A stretch of 64,000 nucleotides of DNA from CAZOVB01 sp046541415 (GTDB lineage Bacteria > Planctomycetota > Phycisphaerae > SM23-33), in contig JBKHDI010000005.1 in the NCBI GenBank assembly GCA_046541415.1, forward strand, positions 40,714-104,713, read 5' to 3'. Positions 25,582-35,010 of the stretch are shown in pieces (within the stretch, counting starts at the first letter, position 1; each line of letters begins with the position of its first letter). The notes beneath the pieces were generated by a model, which saw only the letters and a program-made list of their open reading frames with translations, did not search any database and was not told the DNA's origin. The translations under genes and the position numbers were made by a program.

Positions 25582-27492
25582 ATGAAGGAAACCAAGCGGC
25601 GGCTCGACATGTACGGCAGGCCCAGACGCCTCGTGCTGGCCATGGATATCGTTCTGGCTGTCACTGCGTCGCTGGCGGTCGCTTCGCTGATCCTGGAGTA
25701 CGGGTTCGGCGACGCCGGCCCGATCCCCCAGCCCATCCTGCATGGCATCAACATCAGCGTCGTGGCGGTTTTCCTGCTGGACCGGGCGGGCAGGCTCCTG
25801 CTGGCGGGTCTTCGGTGGAAGGAAGTCTTCCGCGCCACCTGGCCCGACTACGCCCTGATCGGCGCGGCGGGGATCGCCCTGGCCGTCAGCACGCAGTTTA
25901 CCGGCGGCATCCTGGGCATCGGCGCCGCCTACATTATCGTTACGCAGGCGTATATCATCTTCGTCCTGTTGCTGCGGTGGGCGGGGATCAACCAGCGGGC
26001 GGCCGACTCGGGCGTCCACCCGGCCAAGCTTTTCCTGCTGAGCTTTGCCGTCGTCTGCCTGGTCGGCTCGGGCCTGCTGATGCTCCCAGCGGCCACGACC
26101 GTACGCCCCATCGACACCGGCCATTACCTCGACGCGCTGTTCACCTCGGTCTCCGCCACGTGCGTTACCGGGCTGATCGTTCTGGATACCGGCAGCGACT
26201 GGACGCCGTTCGGCCAGGCGATCATCCTCTGCCTGATCCAGCTGGGGGGCCTGGGCGTGATGATCTTCGGGACGCTGCTGGCGCTGATGATGGGCCGGTC
26301 GCTCGGCGTGCGCGGCTCGAGTGCACTGGGAGAAATGGTTGCCGCCGAAGGGATCGGCGAGGTCTACCGCGTCATCAAGTTCATTGTCCTTGTGACCTTC
26401 CTGCTCGAACTGATCGGCGCCCTGTGTCTCTGGCCCATGTATTCCTCGGTCACAGGCCCGATCGTAACCGTCGAGGGGACCACCATTACCGGGCGGATCT
26501 TCACCGACGGCCAGGCTGCCTGGTTCAGCCTCTTCCACTCGGTCAGCGCCTTCTGCAACGCGGGCTTCAGCCTCCACGACGCCAATCTCCTGGCCGGCGT
26601 CCAGGCCGGCTGGGATGCCCCGATCCGCCGACACTGGCAGGTTTTGGGCGTTATCAGCCCCCTGATCATCCTCGGCGGACTGGGCTTCCCGGTCCTGGAA
26701 GACATCTTCTCCAACATCCGCAGGCTCATGAGCAAGATCGCCCGCCGGGGCCAGCGGATCGTCGTCGGCGAGCAGCAGGCGCCCCGGGCCCGCTTCACGC
26801 TGCAGTCGAAGATCGTCCTGACCGCCACGGCCGCCCTGCTTCTCGCCGGGGCGGCGGGTTTCATGCTCCTGAGCCCCGCAACGGACACCCCTGCGCCCGG
26901 CCTGTATCCGGACTGGCGGACCATGGGCTTCTGGACCCGACTCCGCGAGGCGATCTTCGCCTCGGTTACTGCGCGTACGGCCGGGTTCAACACCATCGAC
27001 ATGAATGAGCTGTCCCAGGCGGCCAAGCTCTGGATGTGCGCGCTGATGAGCATCGGCGGCTCGCCGTCCGGCACGGCCGGGGGGATGAAAACCGTCCCCT
27101 TCGCCCTGTTGATGGTCACCGTCTGGTCGGTCCTGCGTCGGAGAGATGACATCGAAGTCTTCAAGCGCTCGATCAGCCATGAACTGCTGCGCAAGACCAT
27201 CACCGTCGCCTTCCTCTACATGATACTGGTGATCACCACGACCCTGGCGCTTTCGATCGCACTGGACTGGGAAGGGCGATTCATCGACATCCTCTTCGAG
27301 GCCTGCAGCGCCTGCGGCACGGTGGGCCTGTCGACGGGGGTCACTGGCCAGCTCAACGCAGCCGGGAAGATCATCATCATCGCGGCCATGTTCGTCGGTC
27401 GACTCGGGCCGATCACCATGCTCGTGGCGTTGACAGGACGTTCGCGCCACGTAAGATACTCGTATCCCAACGAGAACCTGACCATCGGCTGA
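25582..27492 (+). CDS. potassium uptake protein, TrkH/KtrB family
   Basis: Pore subunit of a Ktr/Trk K+ (or Na+/K+) transporter. About 636 aa with many membrane helices. The four selectivity segments are seen: SATCVTGL, SAFCNAGF, TARTAGFN and SACGTVGLSTG. A long N-terminal part (about 1-150) carries three or four extra helices before the conserved core. The ATG at 25582 was taken; a GTG at 25573 is also possible, and neither has a clear ribosome site. The ktrA-type gene follows after 25 bases. Confidence 0.93.
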   Translation: MKETKRRLDMYGRPRRLVLAMDIVLAVTASLAVASLILEYGFGDAGPIPQPILHGINISVVAVFLLDRAGRLLLAGLRWKEVFRATWPDYALIGAAGIALAVSTQFTGGILGIGAAYIIVTQAYIIFVLLLRWAGINQRAADSGVHPAKLFLLSFAVVCLVGSGLLMLPAATTVRPIDTGHYLDALFTSVSATCVTGLIVLDTGSDWTPFGQAIILCLIQLGGLGVMIFGTLLALMMGRSLGVRGSSALGEMVAAEGIGEVYRVIKFIVLVTFLLELIGALCLWPMYSSVTGPIVTVEGTTITGRIFTDGQAAWFSLFHSVSAFCNAGFSLHDANLLAGVQAGWDAPIRRHWQVLGVISPLIILGGLGFPVLEDIFSNIRRLMSKIARRGQRIVVGEQQAPRARFTLQSKIVLTATAALLLAGAAGFMLLSPATDTPAPGLYPDWRTMGFWTRLREAIFASVTARTAGFNTIDMNELSQAAKLWMCALMSIGGSPSGTAGGMKTVPFALLMVTVWSVLRRRDDIEVFKRSISHELLRKTITVAFLYMILVITTTLALSIALDWEGRFIDILFEACSACGTVGLSTGVTGQLNAAGKIIIIAAMFVGRLGPITMLVALTGRSRHVRYSYPNENLTIG

Positions 27493-27517
27493 CCCCTGCT
27501 AACCCAAAGGTTGCACC

Positions 27518-28201
27518 ATGGATCGCATCGCCATTATCGGCCTGGGCCGCTTCGGATTCCACCTGGCCACCAGCCTGGCCGAAGTCGGCGCCGAGGTCAT
27601 CGGCATCGACCAGGACAAGGAACTCGTCAAGGACATCTCCGACCGGATCGACCTGGCCGTCGCACTGGATTCCACCGACGAAAAGGCCCTTCGCGCACAG
27701 GGGCTGGACAAGGTCGACGTCGCGGTTGTCGGCATCGGCTCGGCGTTCGAGGCCTCGGCCCTGACCACCGTCATCCTCAAGCGGCTGGGCGTGCCCAAGG
27801 TCATCGCCCGGGCCACCACCAACACCCGCGCCCAGGTCCTCCAGGCCGTCGGGGCCGACGAGATCGTCAACCCCGAACGAGAAGCCGCCGAACGCTGGAG
27901 ATCCCGCCTGCTGGCTCCGGCGATCATGGAACGATCCGCCCTGGCAGAGGGACACAGCCTCGCCCAGCTGACCGCTCCGGACAGCTTCGTCGGCAAATCG
28001 CTGCTGGAACTGGCCCTGGGCAAACGCTACCACGTCCTGGTCGTCGCGATCCGCCGGCGCGTCGTCGAAGAGGTCGGCGGCAAGGCCTCCGAGCGACAGG
28101 TCGTCATCACCGCCCCGGGGCCCGACGACGTGGTCAAGCCCGGCGACATCCTCGTGGTCATCGGCTCCGACGCCCACATCGAAGCCCTGCCCAGCAAGTG
28201 A
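27518..28201 (+). CDS. potassium uptake regulatory protein, TrkA/KtrA family
   Basis: Cytoplasmic gating subunit. 227 aa: RCK-N Rossmann domain with GLGRFGFHLA (8-17), acidic GIDQDKE at the end of strand 2, and TTVILKRLGVPKVIARA, then an RCK-C domain (about 145-222) ending in VKPGDILVVIGSD. AAAGG precedes the ATG. It is cotranscribed with the pore subunit gene. Confidence 0.95.
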   Translation: MDRIAIIGLGRFGFHLATSLAEVGAEVIGIDQDKELVKDISDRIDLAVALDSTDEKALRAQGLDKVDVAVVGIGSAFEASALTTVILKRLGVPKVIARATTNTRAQVLQAVGADEIVNPEREAAERWRSRLLAPAIMERSALAEGHSLAQLTAPDSFVGKSLLELALGKRYHVLVVAIRRRVVEEVGGKASERQVVITAPGPDDVVKPGDILVVIGSDAHIEALPSK

Positions 28202-28232
28202 TCCTCGCCACCAGCAGGGCAGCTGCGGAGAA

Positions 28233-30098
28233 TCAGTCCTTCTTCCGCATGTCCCAGCAGTAGACGCCGTCGACCTGTCGCAGGAACATCCTGCCGTCCA
28301 GCAGCGGGTACATCAGCATGTGGTGATAGCTGGTGGTCGAGCCGCCATAGCCGGGCCTCCAGGAACTGTTCGGCGGGGTGATCGTGCGAATCTTCCCGTC
28401 CGGGCCGATGCGGTAGAGGGCGATTTCGATGGCGCCGTGCGTGCCGTCGCGGCGGACCAGGACGGTGTCTTCCATCGCCAGCATGTACCCGCCGTTGCCC
28501 GGTTTGACGCCTTCGGTCTTGTCGGTCTGCCTGCCTGTCTGCAGATCGGTGCAGGCCAGGTCGCCGGTAAAGACGTACCTGCCGCTGACGACCACCGGGA
28601 CGTGCTCGGCGTTCGTGCCCTCGACGGAGATCTTCCACAGTTGCTTCGGCGCGTCGCTGCTGCTGAGCTTCCAGGCCGCACAGAAGGGCTTGCGGTTCTT
28701 GTCGTCGCCTTCCTGCAGGTAGGCCAGCAGGATGTCTCCGTGGATGCTGATGCCCCCGCAGCCCAGGCCCCGGCCGTGGGAGAGGGCGTGGGCGTCCAGC
28801 GACCAGACCGTATTGCCCGTATCGCCGTCGAGGCAGACGATGTTCTTCCCGTCGTCGCCGATGAAGTAGTCTTTCTCGCCGTCGGGCCAAAGCGCCAGGG
28901 TCACGTGGTGGTGCGGCACGTCGGACTGCCAGGCCAGCTTGCCCGTGGCGGCGTCGAAGGCAGCCCACTTGTTCTGGCGCGGCACGACGACGACCTTCCG
29001 CCCCACAAGGGCCGTGGCGCTGTACTTGGATCTCCGGGAGTTGGACAGGTCGGCCTCCCAGAGGGGCTGACCTGTCCGGGCGTCCAGCGCGTAGAGCCAG
29101 TTGGACATGCCCACCGCGAAGATGCGCCCCCCGCCGTAGGCCGGCGTCATGTCGAAGGGGCCTTCCTTGTGGTGCTGGTGGTTGTTGCCCCGCCCGGCGA
29201 TGACGGCCTTCCAGAGCGTCTTGCCCGTTGCGGCGTCCATGCAAAGGACCACGTCGTCGGATTTCGGGTAGATCTTCTCCAGGGCGTAATCGGGCAGTTG
29301 ATCGGGCTTCAGATCGGAGCCTTCGGCCAGCGTGGACAGGGCCTTCTCGGACGGCGGCTGGACCGAGGAGGGCACGTAGTAGCTCAGGAAGACTTTGCCG
29401 TCTCCTGCCACCGGCGAGGTCGAGCCCGAGCAGGTCCGTCGACCGCTGGCGTCGGCCCATTTATGCATGAAGCGGGAGATCGAGCCGATCCCCTGGCCGA
29501 TGTCGGTCTCTTCGGGCGTCCAGACCAGCGAAATCGCAGCCGGATCGGCGACCAGTTGTGCCCCGGTGGGCACGGCGGCGGCCCCGCCGGCGACGGGCCC
29601 CAACAGCGAGGGCCAGTTCGCCCTGGCCGGGATGGCGTTGGAGCGGGCCAGGTCGGCCTCGCTGACAATCGTGCCTGTCAGCTTACCGGTGTAGTCGCCC
29701 ACCTTGGCTGAACCGGTGATCTTGCCGTCGGCGACCGTTGCCTTGAGAGAGACCTTGACCACCGGGCCCATGCGTTTGCCGGTCTTGCGGCTGTGCTGGA
29801 ACGTGCCTTCCAGCTTTTCGCCGGTCAGCGTCAGCGTCCCGCCGGGCGTACGCAGACCGATACCGTGGTCCATCTTCATCTTCCCATCGCGGGCCAGGCC
29901 GATGTAGGTCCACCTGGCGTAGGCTTCGTCGATGGCGGATGCATCGGGCACGTCGAATTGCAGCCTCACCTGCCGGCAGGAGCCGCTCGGTCGGGTGACG
30001 GTGCAGTTGGCAATGGGTTCGGCAGCGACCGCTTCGGCGGCCAGGGCCAGCAGGCAGAGACAGGCAACGAAGCAGGTCCGCTGAGCAATGAGGTTCAT
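28233..30098 (-). CDS. exported PQQ-like beta-propeller protein
   Basis: 621 aa: signal peptide (about 1-25, ending AAEAVAAEP), an N-terminal domain of about 150 residues that looks beta-rich and contains a DGKITGSAKVGDYTGK segment, then a propeller with PQQ blades such as MDAATGKTLWKAVIAG, LDARTGQPLWEADLS, FDAATGKLAWQSD and LDGDTGNTVWSLDAHA. No active-site evidence for a dehydrogenase. The ATG at 30098 was chosen because it begins the signal peptide. Convergent with the ktrA-type gene. Confidence 0.85.
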   Translation of the reverse strand: MNLIAQRTCFVACLCLLALAAEAVAAEPIANCTVTRPSGSCRQVRLQFDVPDASAIDEAYARWTYIGLARDGKMKMDHGIGLRTPGGTLTLTGEKLEGTFQHSRKTGKRMGPVVKVSLKATVADGKITGSAKVGDYTGKLTGTIVSEADLARSNAIPARANWPSLLGPVAGGAAAVPTGAQLVADPAAISLVWTPEETDIGQGIGSISRFMHKWADASGRRTCSGSTSPVAGDGKVFLSYYVPSSVQPPSEKALSTLAEGSDLKPDQLPDYALEKIYPKSDDVVLCMDAATGKTLWKAVIAGRGNNHQHHKEGPFDMTPAYGGGRIFAVGMSNWLYALDARTGQPLWEADLSNSRRSKYSATALVGRKVVVVPRQNKWAAFDAATGKLAWQSDVPHHHVTLALWPDGEKDYFIGDDGKNIVCLDGDTGNTVWSLDAHALSHGRGLGCGGISIHGDILLAYLQEGDDKNRKPFCAAWKLSSSDAPKQLWKISVEGTNAEHVPVVVSGRYVFTGDLACTDLQTGRQTDKTEGVKPGNGGYMLAMEDTVLVRRDGTHGAIEIALYRIGPDGKIRTITPPNSSWRPGYGGSTTSYHHMLMYPLLDGRMFLRQVDGVYCWDMRKKD

Positions 30099-30269
30099 GG
30101 CGTTCGCTTCCAGTAAGGGGGTTGGCCGGATGTCCATGGTTTCACACCCGGGTTTAACCACGGTCGTGTGGCAGAAGATCGGCCACTCCTGCTATTTTTC
30201 GCGCAGGCCTTGTTTTGGCGGTACCATCGCACGGCAGAGGCCAGCGGCGGATGCAGCGGCAGGATTTGC

Positions 30270-31001
30270 TCAGGATTGCAGGATCTGCCTGGCCTGGTCT
30301 TCGGTAACGTCGGACCACTGGCGATAGGCGGCGGCGACGGCAAAATTGGGGCCCATCCGGATATTGGGACAGATCAGCCCGTCGATCAGGTCGGCCTGGA
30401 GATTGGTGATCGATTCCAGATGGGCGGTTGGCACGGCCACGAAGATCTCGCGCGGGCCGTGAGTGGCCACCGCGGAGATGGCCACGCGCAGCGTATAGCC
30501 GGAGGCCAGGCCGTCGTCGACCAGCAAGATCGATCGCCCGGAAACCAATGGGTCCGGGTCGGCCAGGCCCATCTCACGGCTGCGGCGACGGACCTTGCGG
30601 CGGGTCTCGATTATACCTTCGGAAATCGTCTCTTCAGGCAGGTTGAGTCGGCGGACCATCTCGTCGTTCAGCGCCAGGCTGCCGTCGAAGGCGACAGCGC
30701 CGTAGCCGGCCTCCGTGTTCCGCGGCAGGGTGATTTTGCTGACCACCGCCGGGGCCAGGCGGATGGCCAGGGCCCGTGCGATCGGCTCGGCGGTGGGTAT
30801 GCCCCCGGCGACGACGCCCATGACCAGATCGGGCTGGATCCTGAAGTGCTTCAGCAGGCGGACGATATCGCGCCCAGCCTGATTGCGGTCTTCGTAAATG
30901 CCGGTTGTGTTTTCCATATCCGGGCGGGTGTAGACGAGTATGTCGGCGATGGTCCGCTCGACCGGAGGCCGCGATGATTCACTATCACTCTGGTAGGTCA
31001 T
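30270..31001 (-). CDS. phosphoribosyltransferase-domain protein
   Basis: 243 aa type I PRTase fold. The PRPP loop is ILLVDDGLASGYT (158-170). The early KHFRIQPDLVMGVVAGGIP block (51-69) matches stand-alone PRTases found with stress or dormancy genes. The base substrate is unknown. GAGGGAG lies 8 bases before the ATG. It starts 5 bases after the DUF2267 stop and is surely cotranscribed with it. Confidence 0.85.
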   Translation of the reverse strand: MTYQSDSESSRPPVERTIADILVYTRPDMENTTGIYEDRNQAGRDIVRLLKHFRIQPDLVMGVVAGGIPTAEPIARALAIRLAPAVVSKITLPRNTEAGYGAVAFDGSLALNDEMVRRLNLPEETISEGIIETRRKVRRRSREMGLADPDPLVSGRSILLVDDGLASGYTLRVAISAVATHGPREIFVAVPTAHLESITNLQADLIDGLICPNIRMGPNFAVAAAYRQWSDVTEDQARQILQS

Positions 31002-31006
31002 GGGTC

Positions 31007-31432
31007 TTACTCCCTCGCCGATTCAGGCCAGAACTCGCGCATTTCCAGGGGGAACATCTGGCGGACGTTCTGGATTTCGCCTTGGGTAATCCTCTCTTCA
31101 AGCAGTTCCAGCGTGCTGGTAACGGCGGTACGGGGATTGATATCCGGGGCCTGTTCCAGTTCGCGGCTTACAGCCTGGAGGAATTCCTCTGCGCTGCGCC
31201 AGGTAATGGGCGTTTCGGCTGGTTTCCAAGACTCGTAGAAGAGTCCGCGGATGACCAGGGGCAACTGGGAGGCCAGGTCGGCGGCCTCGTCTACCGGCAG
31301 GCGGTCACGGACGGCGTGAAGGCTGGCGCGGAGCATCAACCAGACCTGCTGGTCATCGTCCGTCCCAGCGATCTGTTTCATCTGCTTGAGCCAGAGATCG
31401 GCTTTCTGTTTAGCGGCTTCGAGGGATTTCAT
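31007..31432 (-). CDS. DUF2267 protein
   Basis: 141 aa, soluble and mainly alpha-helical, with the DUF2267 pattern (WLMLRASLHAVRDRLPVDEA, LPLVIRGLFYESWKP, RTAVTSTLELLEERITQGE). DUF2267 genes are often seen near general-stress and phosphoribosyltransferase genes; the biochemical role is unknown. GAGGTG precedes the ATG. First gene of a two-gene operon, divergent from the DksA/TraR gene. Confidence 0.85.
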   Translation of the reverse strand: MKSLEAAKQKADLWLKQMKQIAGTDDDQQVWLMLRASLHAVRDRLPVDEAADLASQLPLVIRGLFYESWKPAETPITWRSAEEFLQAVSRELEQAPDINPRTAVTSTLELLEERITQGEIQNVRQMFPLEMREFWPESARE

Positions 31433-31551
31433 GGTTTGACACCTCGGTATCGGAGATGAGGGCTTGCTTGTGGTGTGGCCGGCTTGGGCACATGGGTATC
31501 CTATCGGGACCGGGGGCGGATACCAGAGACAGGTTATCGCATAGGAAGCGA

Positions 31552-31557
31552 TATACT
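31552..31557 (+). promoter_or_regulatory. -10 box of the DksA/TraR gene
   Basis: TATACT, 83 bases before the ATG. No good -35 at 17 bases. Confidence 0.35.
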
Positions 31558-31640
31558 ACAGGACGAGGCGCCCCGGGGGCTCCCAGCAGACCGCCCGGCG
31601 CCGCGACGAGAAGTTCGTGAGCCCTGTAAGGAGTTTAGCG

Positions 31641-32021
31641 ATGAGTCCGGAACAACTGACCAACGAGAAGATTCGCCAGTACGAACAGGTGCTGAAAGAC
31701 CGGCACGAACAGCTGGCCGGCGATATGCAAATGCTGGAAGGTCAGGCCGAAACCGGGCCCGAAGGCGCCCACGCCGATCCCTCCAAGGTGCCCACCCATC
31801 CGGCCGACGCGGCGCCGGACCTGCGGAACGAGCAGAAGGACCTGCAACTGACCGAATCGCTGCGCGACGAGCTTCGACAGATCGAGGAAGCGCTGGAGCG
31901 GATCGAGTCTGGCACTTACGGCCGCTGCCTGGAATGCGATAAGCCGATCGAGCCCAAACGCCTCGACGCCAGACCCTGGTCGAAACTCTGCCTCCAGCAC
32001 GCCAGTAACCAGCACGGCTGA
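31641..32021 (+). CDS. DksA/TraR-family zinc-finger protein
   Basis: 126 aa: N-terminal coiled-coil hairpin, then the zinc finger region GTYGRCLECDKPIEPKRLDA ending LCLQHA. Only three of the usual four cysteines are present; the fourth position is His (CLEC ... CLQH). In this family such proteins bind RNA polymerase through the secondary channel in stringent-type control, though many short members are uncharacterised. TAAGGAG lies 8 bases before the ATG at 31641. Convergent with the second oxidoreductase. Confidence 0.88.
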   Translation: MSPEQLTNEKIRQYEQVLKDRHEQLAGDMQMLEGQAETGPEGAHADPSKVPTHPADAAPDLRNEQKDLQLTESLRDELRQIEEALERIESGTYGRCLECDKPIEPKRLDARPWSKLCLQHASNQHG

Positions 32022-32045
32022 ACGGCCCGGGCAGGGCGCGGACCG

Positions 32046-33035
32046 CTAGAGAGCCACCGCGGCGCCGGAGTCGGCGGAGCGGTAGATCGCGTCGATCAGT
32101 TCGGCCTGGACCAGCCCGTCGGCGGCGGTGACCAGCGGCTGCTGATTGCCGAGGATGGTCTCGATGAAGTTGGCGTCGGGGTCCGGTTCGTCCTGGCCCT
32201 GCGGCAGGTCGTCCAGGGGTCCCTCGCCTGTGCAGGCGCGCAGCCAGCGGCCGGACCAGCCGTCGACCTCGATCCGCCCGTTCTCGAAGATGTACGCCAG
32301 GTGCGAGGCGTCGGGCAGGCTGTTGCCTCCGATGGCGATATTGGCCAGCACGCCGCTGTCGAAGCGGACGGACAGGACGGTGTTGATATCCACCGGCGTC
32401 TGCTGGTTGTCCTGGATGGCGAAGACCTGGGCGGGCCTGTCCTGCAGCGACCAGCAGAGGCTGTTGAGCAGATGTGCGCCGCTGTCGAAGGCCTGCCCAC
32501 CGCCCGAGACGGCTGGGTCCTGCCGCCAGCTGCCGGCGGTAAGTTTCTTCCAGTTCTGGGCGAGATAGCCGGTGACCATCTCCAGCCGTCCGAGCCTGCC
32601 GTCCCGGATCGCCTGGCGGACGTATATCATCGGGCGGGTGAAGGCGGTGTTGTAGCAGACGATCAGCACCTTGCCCGACTGCTGGACCTTCTCGGCCAGG
32701 TCCCGGGCCTGGTCCGGGCTGGTGACCATGGGCTTTTCCAGCAGGACGTGACAGCCGCGATCCAGCGCCTCGACCGCCTGATCGTAGTGCAGGGCGTGGG
32801 GGGTTACGATGACCACCGCGTCGGGTTTGGCCTGGTCGTACATCTCGGCCGGGTCGGTAAAGCGTGCCGGGGCGGGGTCCACCTCGGCCAGGCGTCGCTG
32901 GCAGAGGCTTTCGATCCGGGCCGGGTCGATGTCGCACAGGGCGACGATTTCCACGTCATTGCGGACCTTGAGTTTCCGGGCATGTCCGCCGGCCATGCCG
33001 CCGCAACCGAGTATCGCTATCCGCACGGGGTTCAT
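32046..33035 (-). CDS. Gfo/Idh/MocA family oxidoreductase
   Basis: 329 aa, starting MNPVRIAILGCGGMAGGHA (Rossmann glycine motif). LLEKPMV holds the family lysine, and FDSGAHLLNSLCW holds the likely catalytic His. NAD(P)-dependent sugar oxidoreductase; substrate unknown. AAAGGTC precedes the ATG at 33035. It is only distantly similar to the first family member at 14.4 kb, so it is not a recent duplicate. Confidence 0.88.
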   Translation of the reverse strand: MNPVRIAILGCGGMAGGHARKLKVRNDVEIVALCDIDPARIESLCQRRLAEVDPAPARFTDPAEMYDQAKPDAVVIVTPHALHYDQAVEALDRGCHVLLEKPMVTSPDQARDLAEKVQQSGKVLIVCYNTAFTRPMIYVRQAIRDGRLGRLEMVTGYLAQNWKKLTAGSWRQDPAVSGGGQAFDSGAHLLNSLCWSLQDRPAQVFAIQDNQQTPVDINTVLSVRFDSGVLANIAIGGNSLPDASHLAYIFENGRIEVDGWSGRWLRACTGEGPLDDLPQGQDEPDPDANFIETILGNQQPLVTAADGLVQAELIDAIYRSADSGAAVAL

Positions 33036-33423
33036 GTGTCGACCTTTCTGCTGGGGCGCCCCCGGGGCAGTCCGGGGGCATGATGTCCGATGGAACCATA
33101 CCGCGCCCCAAGGCCCCCCTGCTGCGCGGTTCGGATGCAAATACCGATACGATCCGATCGAGGCATCCGCTCCCCCAGCCAGCCATCGGCAAGTTCGGCT
33201 GCTGAGCAACGCCGAGCTGACGGTCGAGGCTGTCGCCACGCCGAGGCCGCAGGGGCTTGACGTTGTCTGACGCGGCCTGGCGAGACTCGATCCGGCCCAG
33301 CCGGAACCTTGACGCTCGCTGTCGGGTCGCGTATGAAAGGATCATCCATCCGCCGTCGCCCCAGCACAAGGCTGCCGGGTCCGGCGGGCAAGTTGTCCCT
33401 CCAGCGGCAGGTCAGGTCAGGGA
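33036..33423. other. divergent intergenic region, 388 bases
   Basis: Contains an 8-bp GC hairpin (33058-33065 with 33072-33079) in the leader of the oxidoreductase gene and a good plus-strand promoter at 33309-33337. No gene seen in the rest. Confidence 0.5.
33309..33337 (+). promoter_or_regulatory. promoter of the CapK/PaaK-like gene
   Basis: TTGACG, 17 bases, TATGAA; predicted leader about 80 bases. Confidence 0.6.
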
Positions 33424-34779
33424 ATGAAGGTCACGCGGCTGAAATCGCTTCTCGAATCGCTTCCATACCCCGCCGGGGCCCTGCTGGCCAAGATCCCCTA
33501 CTCGCGCAGGCCCAAGGCCGGCAGGATCTACCGACAACGACGCAGGGAGATGGAAGACTTCGCCGCCGCAACGGCCGACCAGCAGCGCCAGTTCGTCTTC
33601 CAGCGCGTCCGGACCATCGCCTGCTGGGCCTACGAACAAACCGCTTTCTACCGCCACCATTACGACCGGCAAGGCTTTGACCCCCGCAGCCTGGACAGCT
33701 TCGACGACCTCCGGCAGATCCCCCCGGTCAACAAGGACATGATGCAGCAGTGGGACCTGGAGCAACGTTCAGTCGACCGACCCGGGCGCTACGTGGTCAA
33801 CACCGGCGGCTCGTCGGGCCATCCGCTGGGGTTTTACATCGAGCCGTCCTGCATCGGCCACGAGTGGGCCCACATGCACCGGATCTGGCAGGAGGTGGGC
33901 TACCGACAGGACTGCCTGAAGCTCTGCTTCGGCGGGCGGAACATGGGCGCCGCGCCGGTGGTCTACGACGCAGCCCGCCATCACTACGCGGTCAATATCT
34001 ACCGGCCCAACGGCGAGATCGTCGACGCCCTGGAGCGTGTCGTGCGGCGCAGGAAAATCGAGTTCCTCCACGGCTATCCCAGCGCGATCCACGAATTCGC
34101 CACCTGCCCCGAACTGCAGGCCAGCCCGGTCATGCAGACCCTGCGACAAACCGTCCGGGCCGTGCTGCTGGGCTCGGAATACCCCGCCCCGATCTACCGC
34201 GATCGCATCGAGCAGACCTTCGATTGCACGTCGATCTCCTGGTACGGCCACACCGAGCGGGCGATCCTGGCCTGGGAGGCCGACCAGCGGTATCTGTACC
34301 AGCCCTTCCAGACGTACGGGTTTACCGAGGTCGTCGAGGTCCCCGGCAGCGATCAGCCTCACCTGCTGGGCACGTCGTATTACAACTTCGCCTCGCCCCT
34401 GGTGCGGTACGACACCGCCGATGAGGTCGAGGCGGTCTGCCAGGAAGGCGGGCTGCTGCGGTCGTTCCGCATCCGCGGCGGCAGGTCGGGAGACTACGTC
34501 GTCGATCGCAACGGCAAGAAGATCTCCCTGACGGCGCTGGTCTTCGGCCGACACCACCACATCTTCGACGCGGCCAAGTTCGTCCAGATTGCCCAGGATC
34601 AGCCCGGCAAGGCGACGTTCATCATCACGCCCCTGCAGGAGAACCTGCCGGCTGGAAACCTGGCCGAGATGTTCGACCTGGGGGGGATGGACCTGGAGTG
34701 CGACTTCATGGTCGTCGACAGCCCCGTGCTGACCCCCGGCGGGAAGGTCGCCCTGAAGGTCGACCGCCCGAAGGCGTGA
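33424..34779 (+). CDS. CapK/PaaK-family adenylate-forming enzyme
   Basis: 451 aa, similar in layout to phenylacetate-CoA ligase-like proteins found in capsule clusters (CapK). The P-loop-like NTGGSSGHPLGFYI (about 128-141), YGHTERAILAW in the middle, and GRSGDYVVDRNGKKIS near the C-terminus fit an AMP-forming ligase. Substrate unknown; its neighbours make surface polysaccharide. Convergent with the ligase operon. Confidence 0.82.
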   Translation: MKVTRLKSLLESLPYPAGALLAKIPYSRRPKAGRIYRQRRREMEDFAAATADQQRQFVFQRVRTIACWAYEQTAFYRHHYDRQGFDPRSLDSFDDLRQIPPVNKDMMQQWDLEQRSVDRPGRYVVNTGGSSGHPLGFYIEPSCIGHEWAHMHRIWQEVGYRQDCLKLCFGGRNMGAAPVVYDAARHHYAVNIYRPNGEIVDALERVVRRRKIEFLHGYPSAIHEFATCPELQASPVMQTLRQTVRAVLLGSEYPAPIYRDRIEQTFDCTSISWYGHTERAILAWEADQRYLYQPFQTYGFTEVVEVPGSDQPHLLGTSYYNFASPLVRYDTADEVEAVCQEGGLLRSFRIRGGRSGDYVVDRNGKKISLTALVFGRHHHIFDAAKFVQIAQDQPGKATFIITPLQENLPAGNLAEMFDLGGMDLECDFMVVDSPVLTPGGKVALKVDRPKA

Positions 34780-34824
34780 GCCCCGCGCCGGTGGCGTTCG
34801 AACCCGTTGATCGCATCCGTGTGG

Positions 34825-34843
34825 CACGGCCGACTCGGCCGTG
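34825..34843. repeat. 9-bp palindrome at convergent gene ends
   Basis: CACGGCCGA and TCGGCCGTG flank one base. It lies between two convergent genes and may act as a two-way terminator, though no T run is present. Confidence 0.5.
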
Positions 34844-34884
34844 TTCGAATTATCCCACGGTTCCCGGCGCGTCCCGTACCGATG

Positions 34885-34917
34885 CCGGGGTTCACGCCGC
34901 AGGCGTAACCCCGCGCG
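34885..34917. repeat. REP-like palindrome, copy A
   Basis: CGGGGTTCACGCCG pairs with GGCGTAACCCCG around a short loop and is followed by CGCG. The same element occurs at 39936-39966 and, inverted, at 49452-49486. Confidence 0.6.
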
Positions 34918-35010
34918 GACGGCCGTTCGACACCGTCATGGTTACGGCGATCTCGGCCTGCGGCCTCGATCCCCGTGAACCATGGCACCATCGCGTGTGG
35001 TGGCGGTGGG

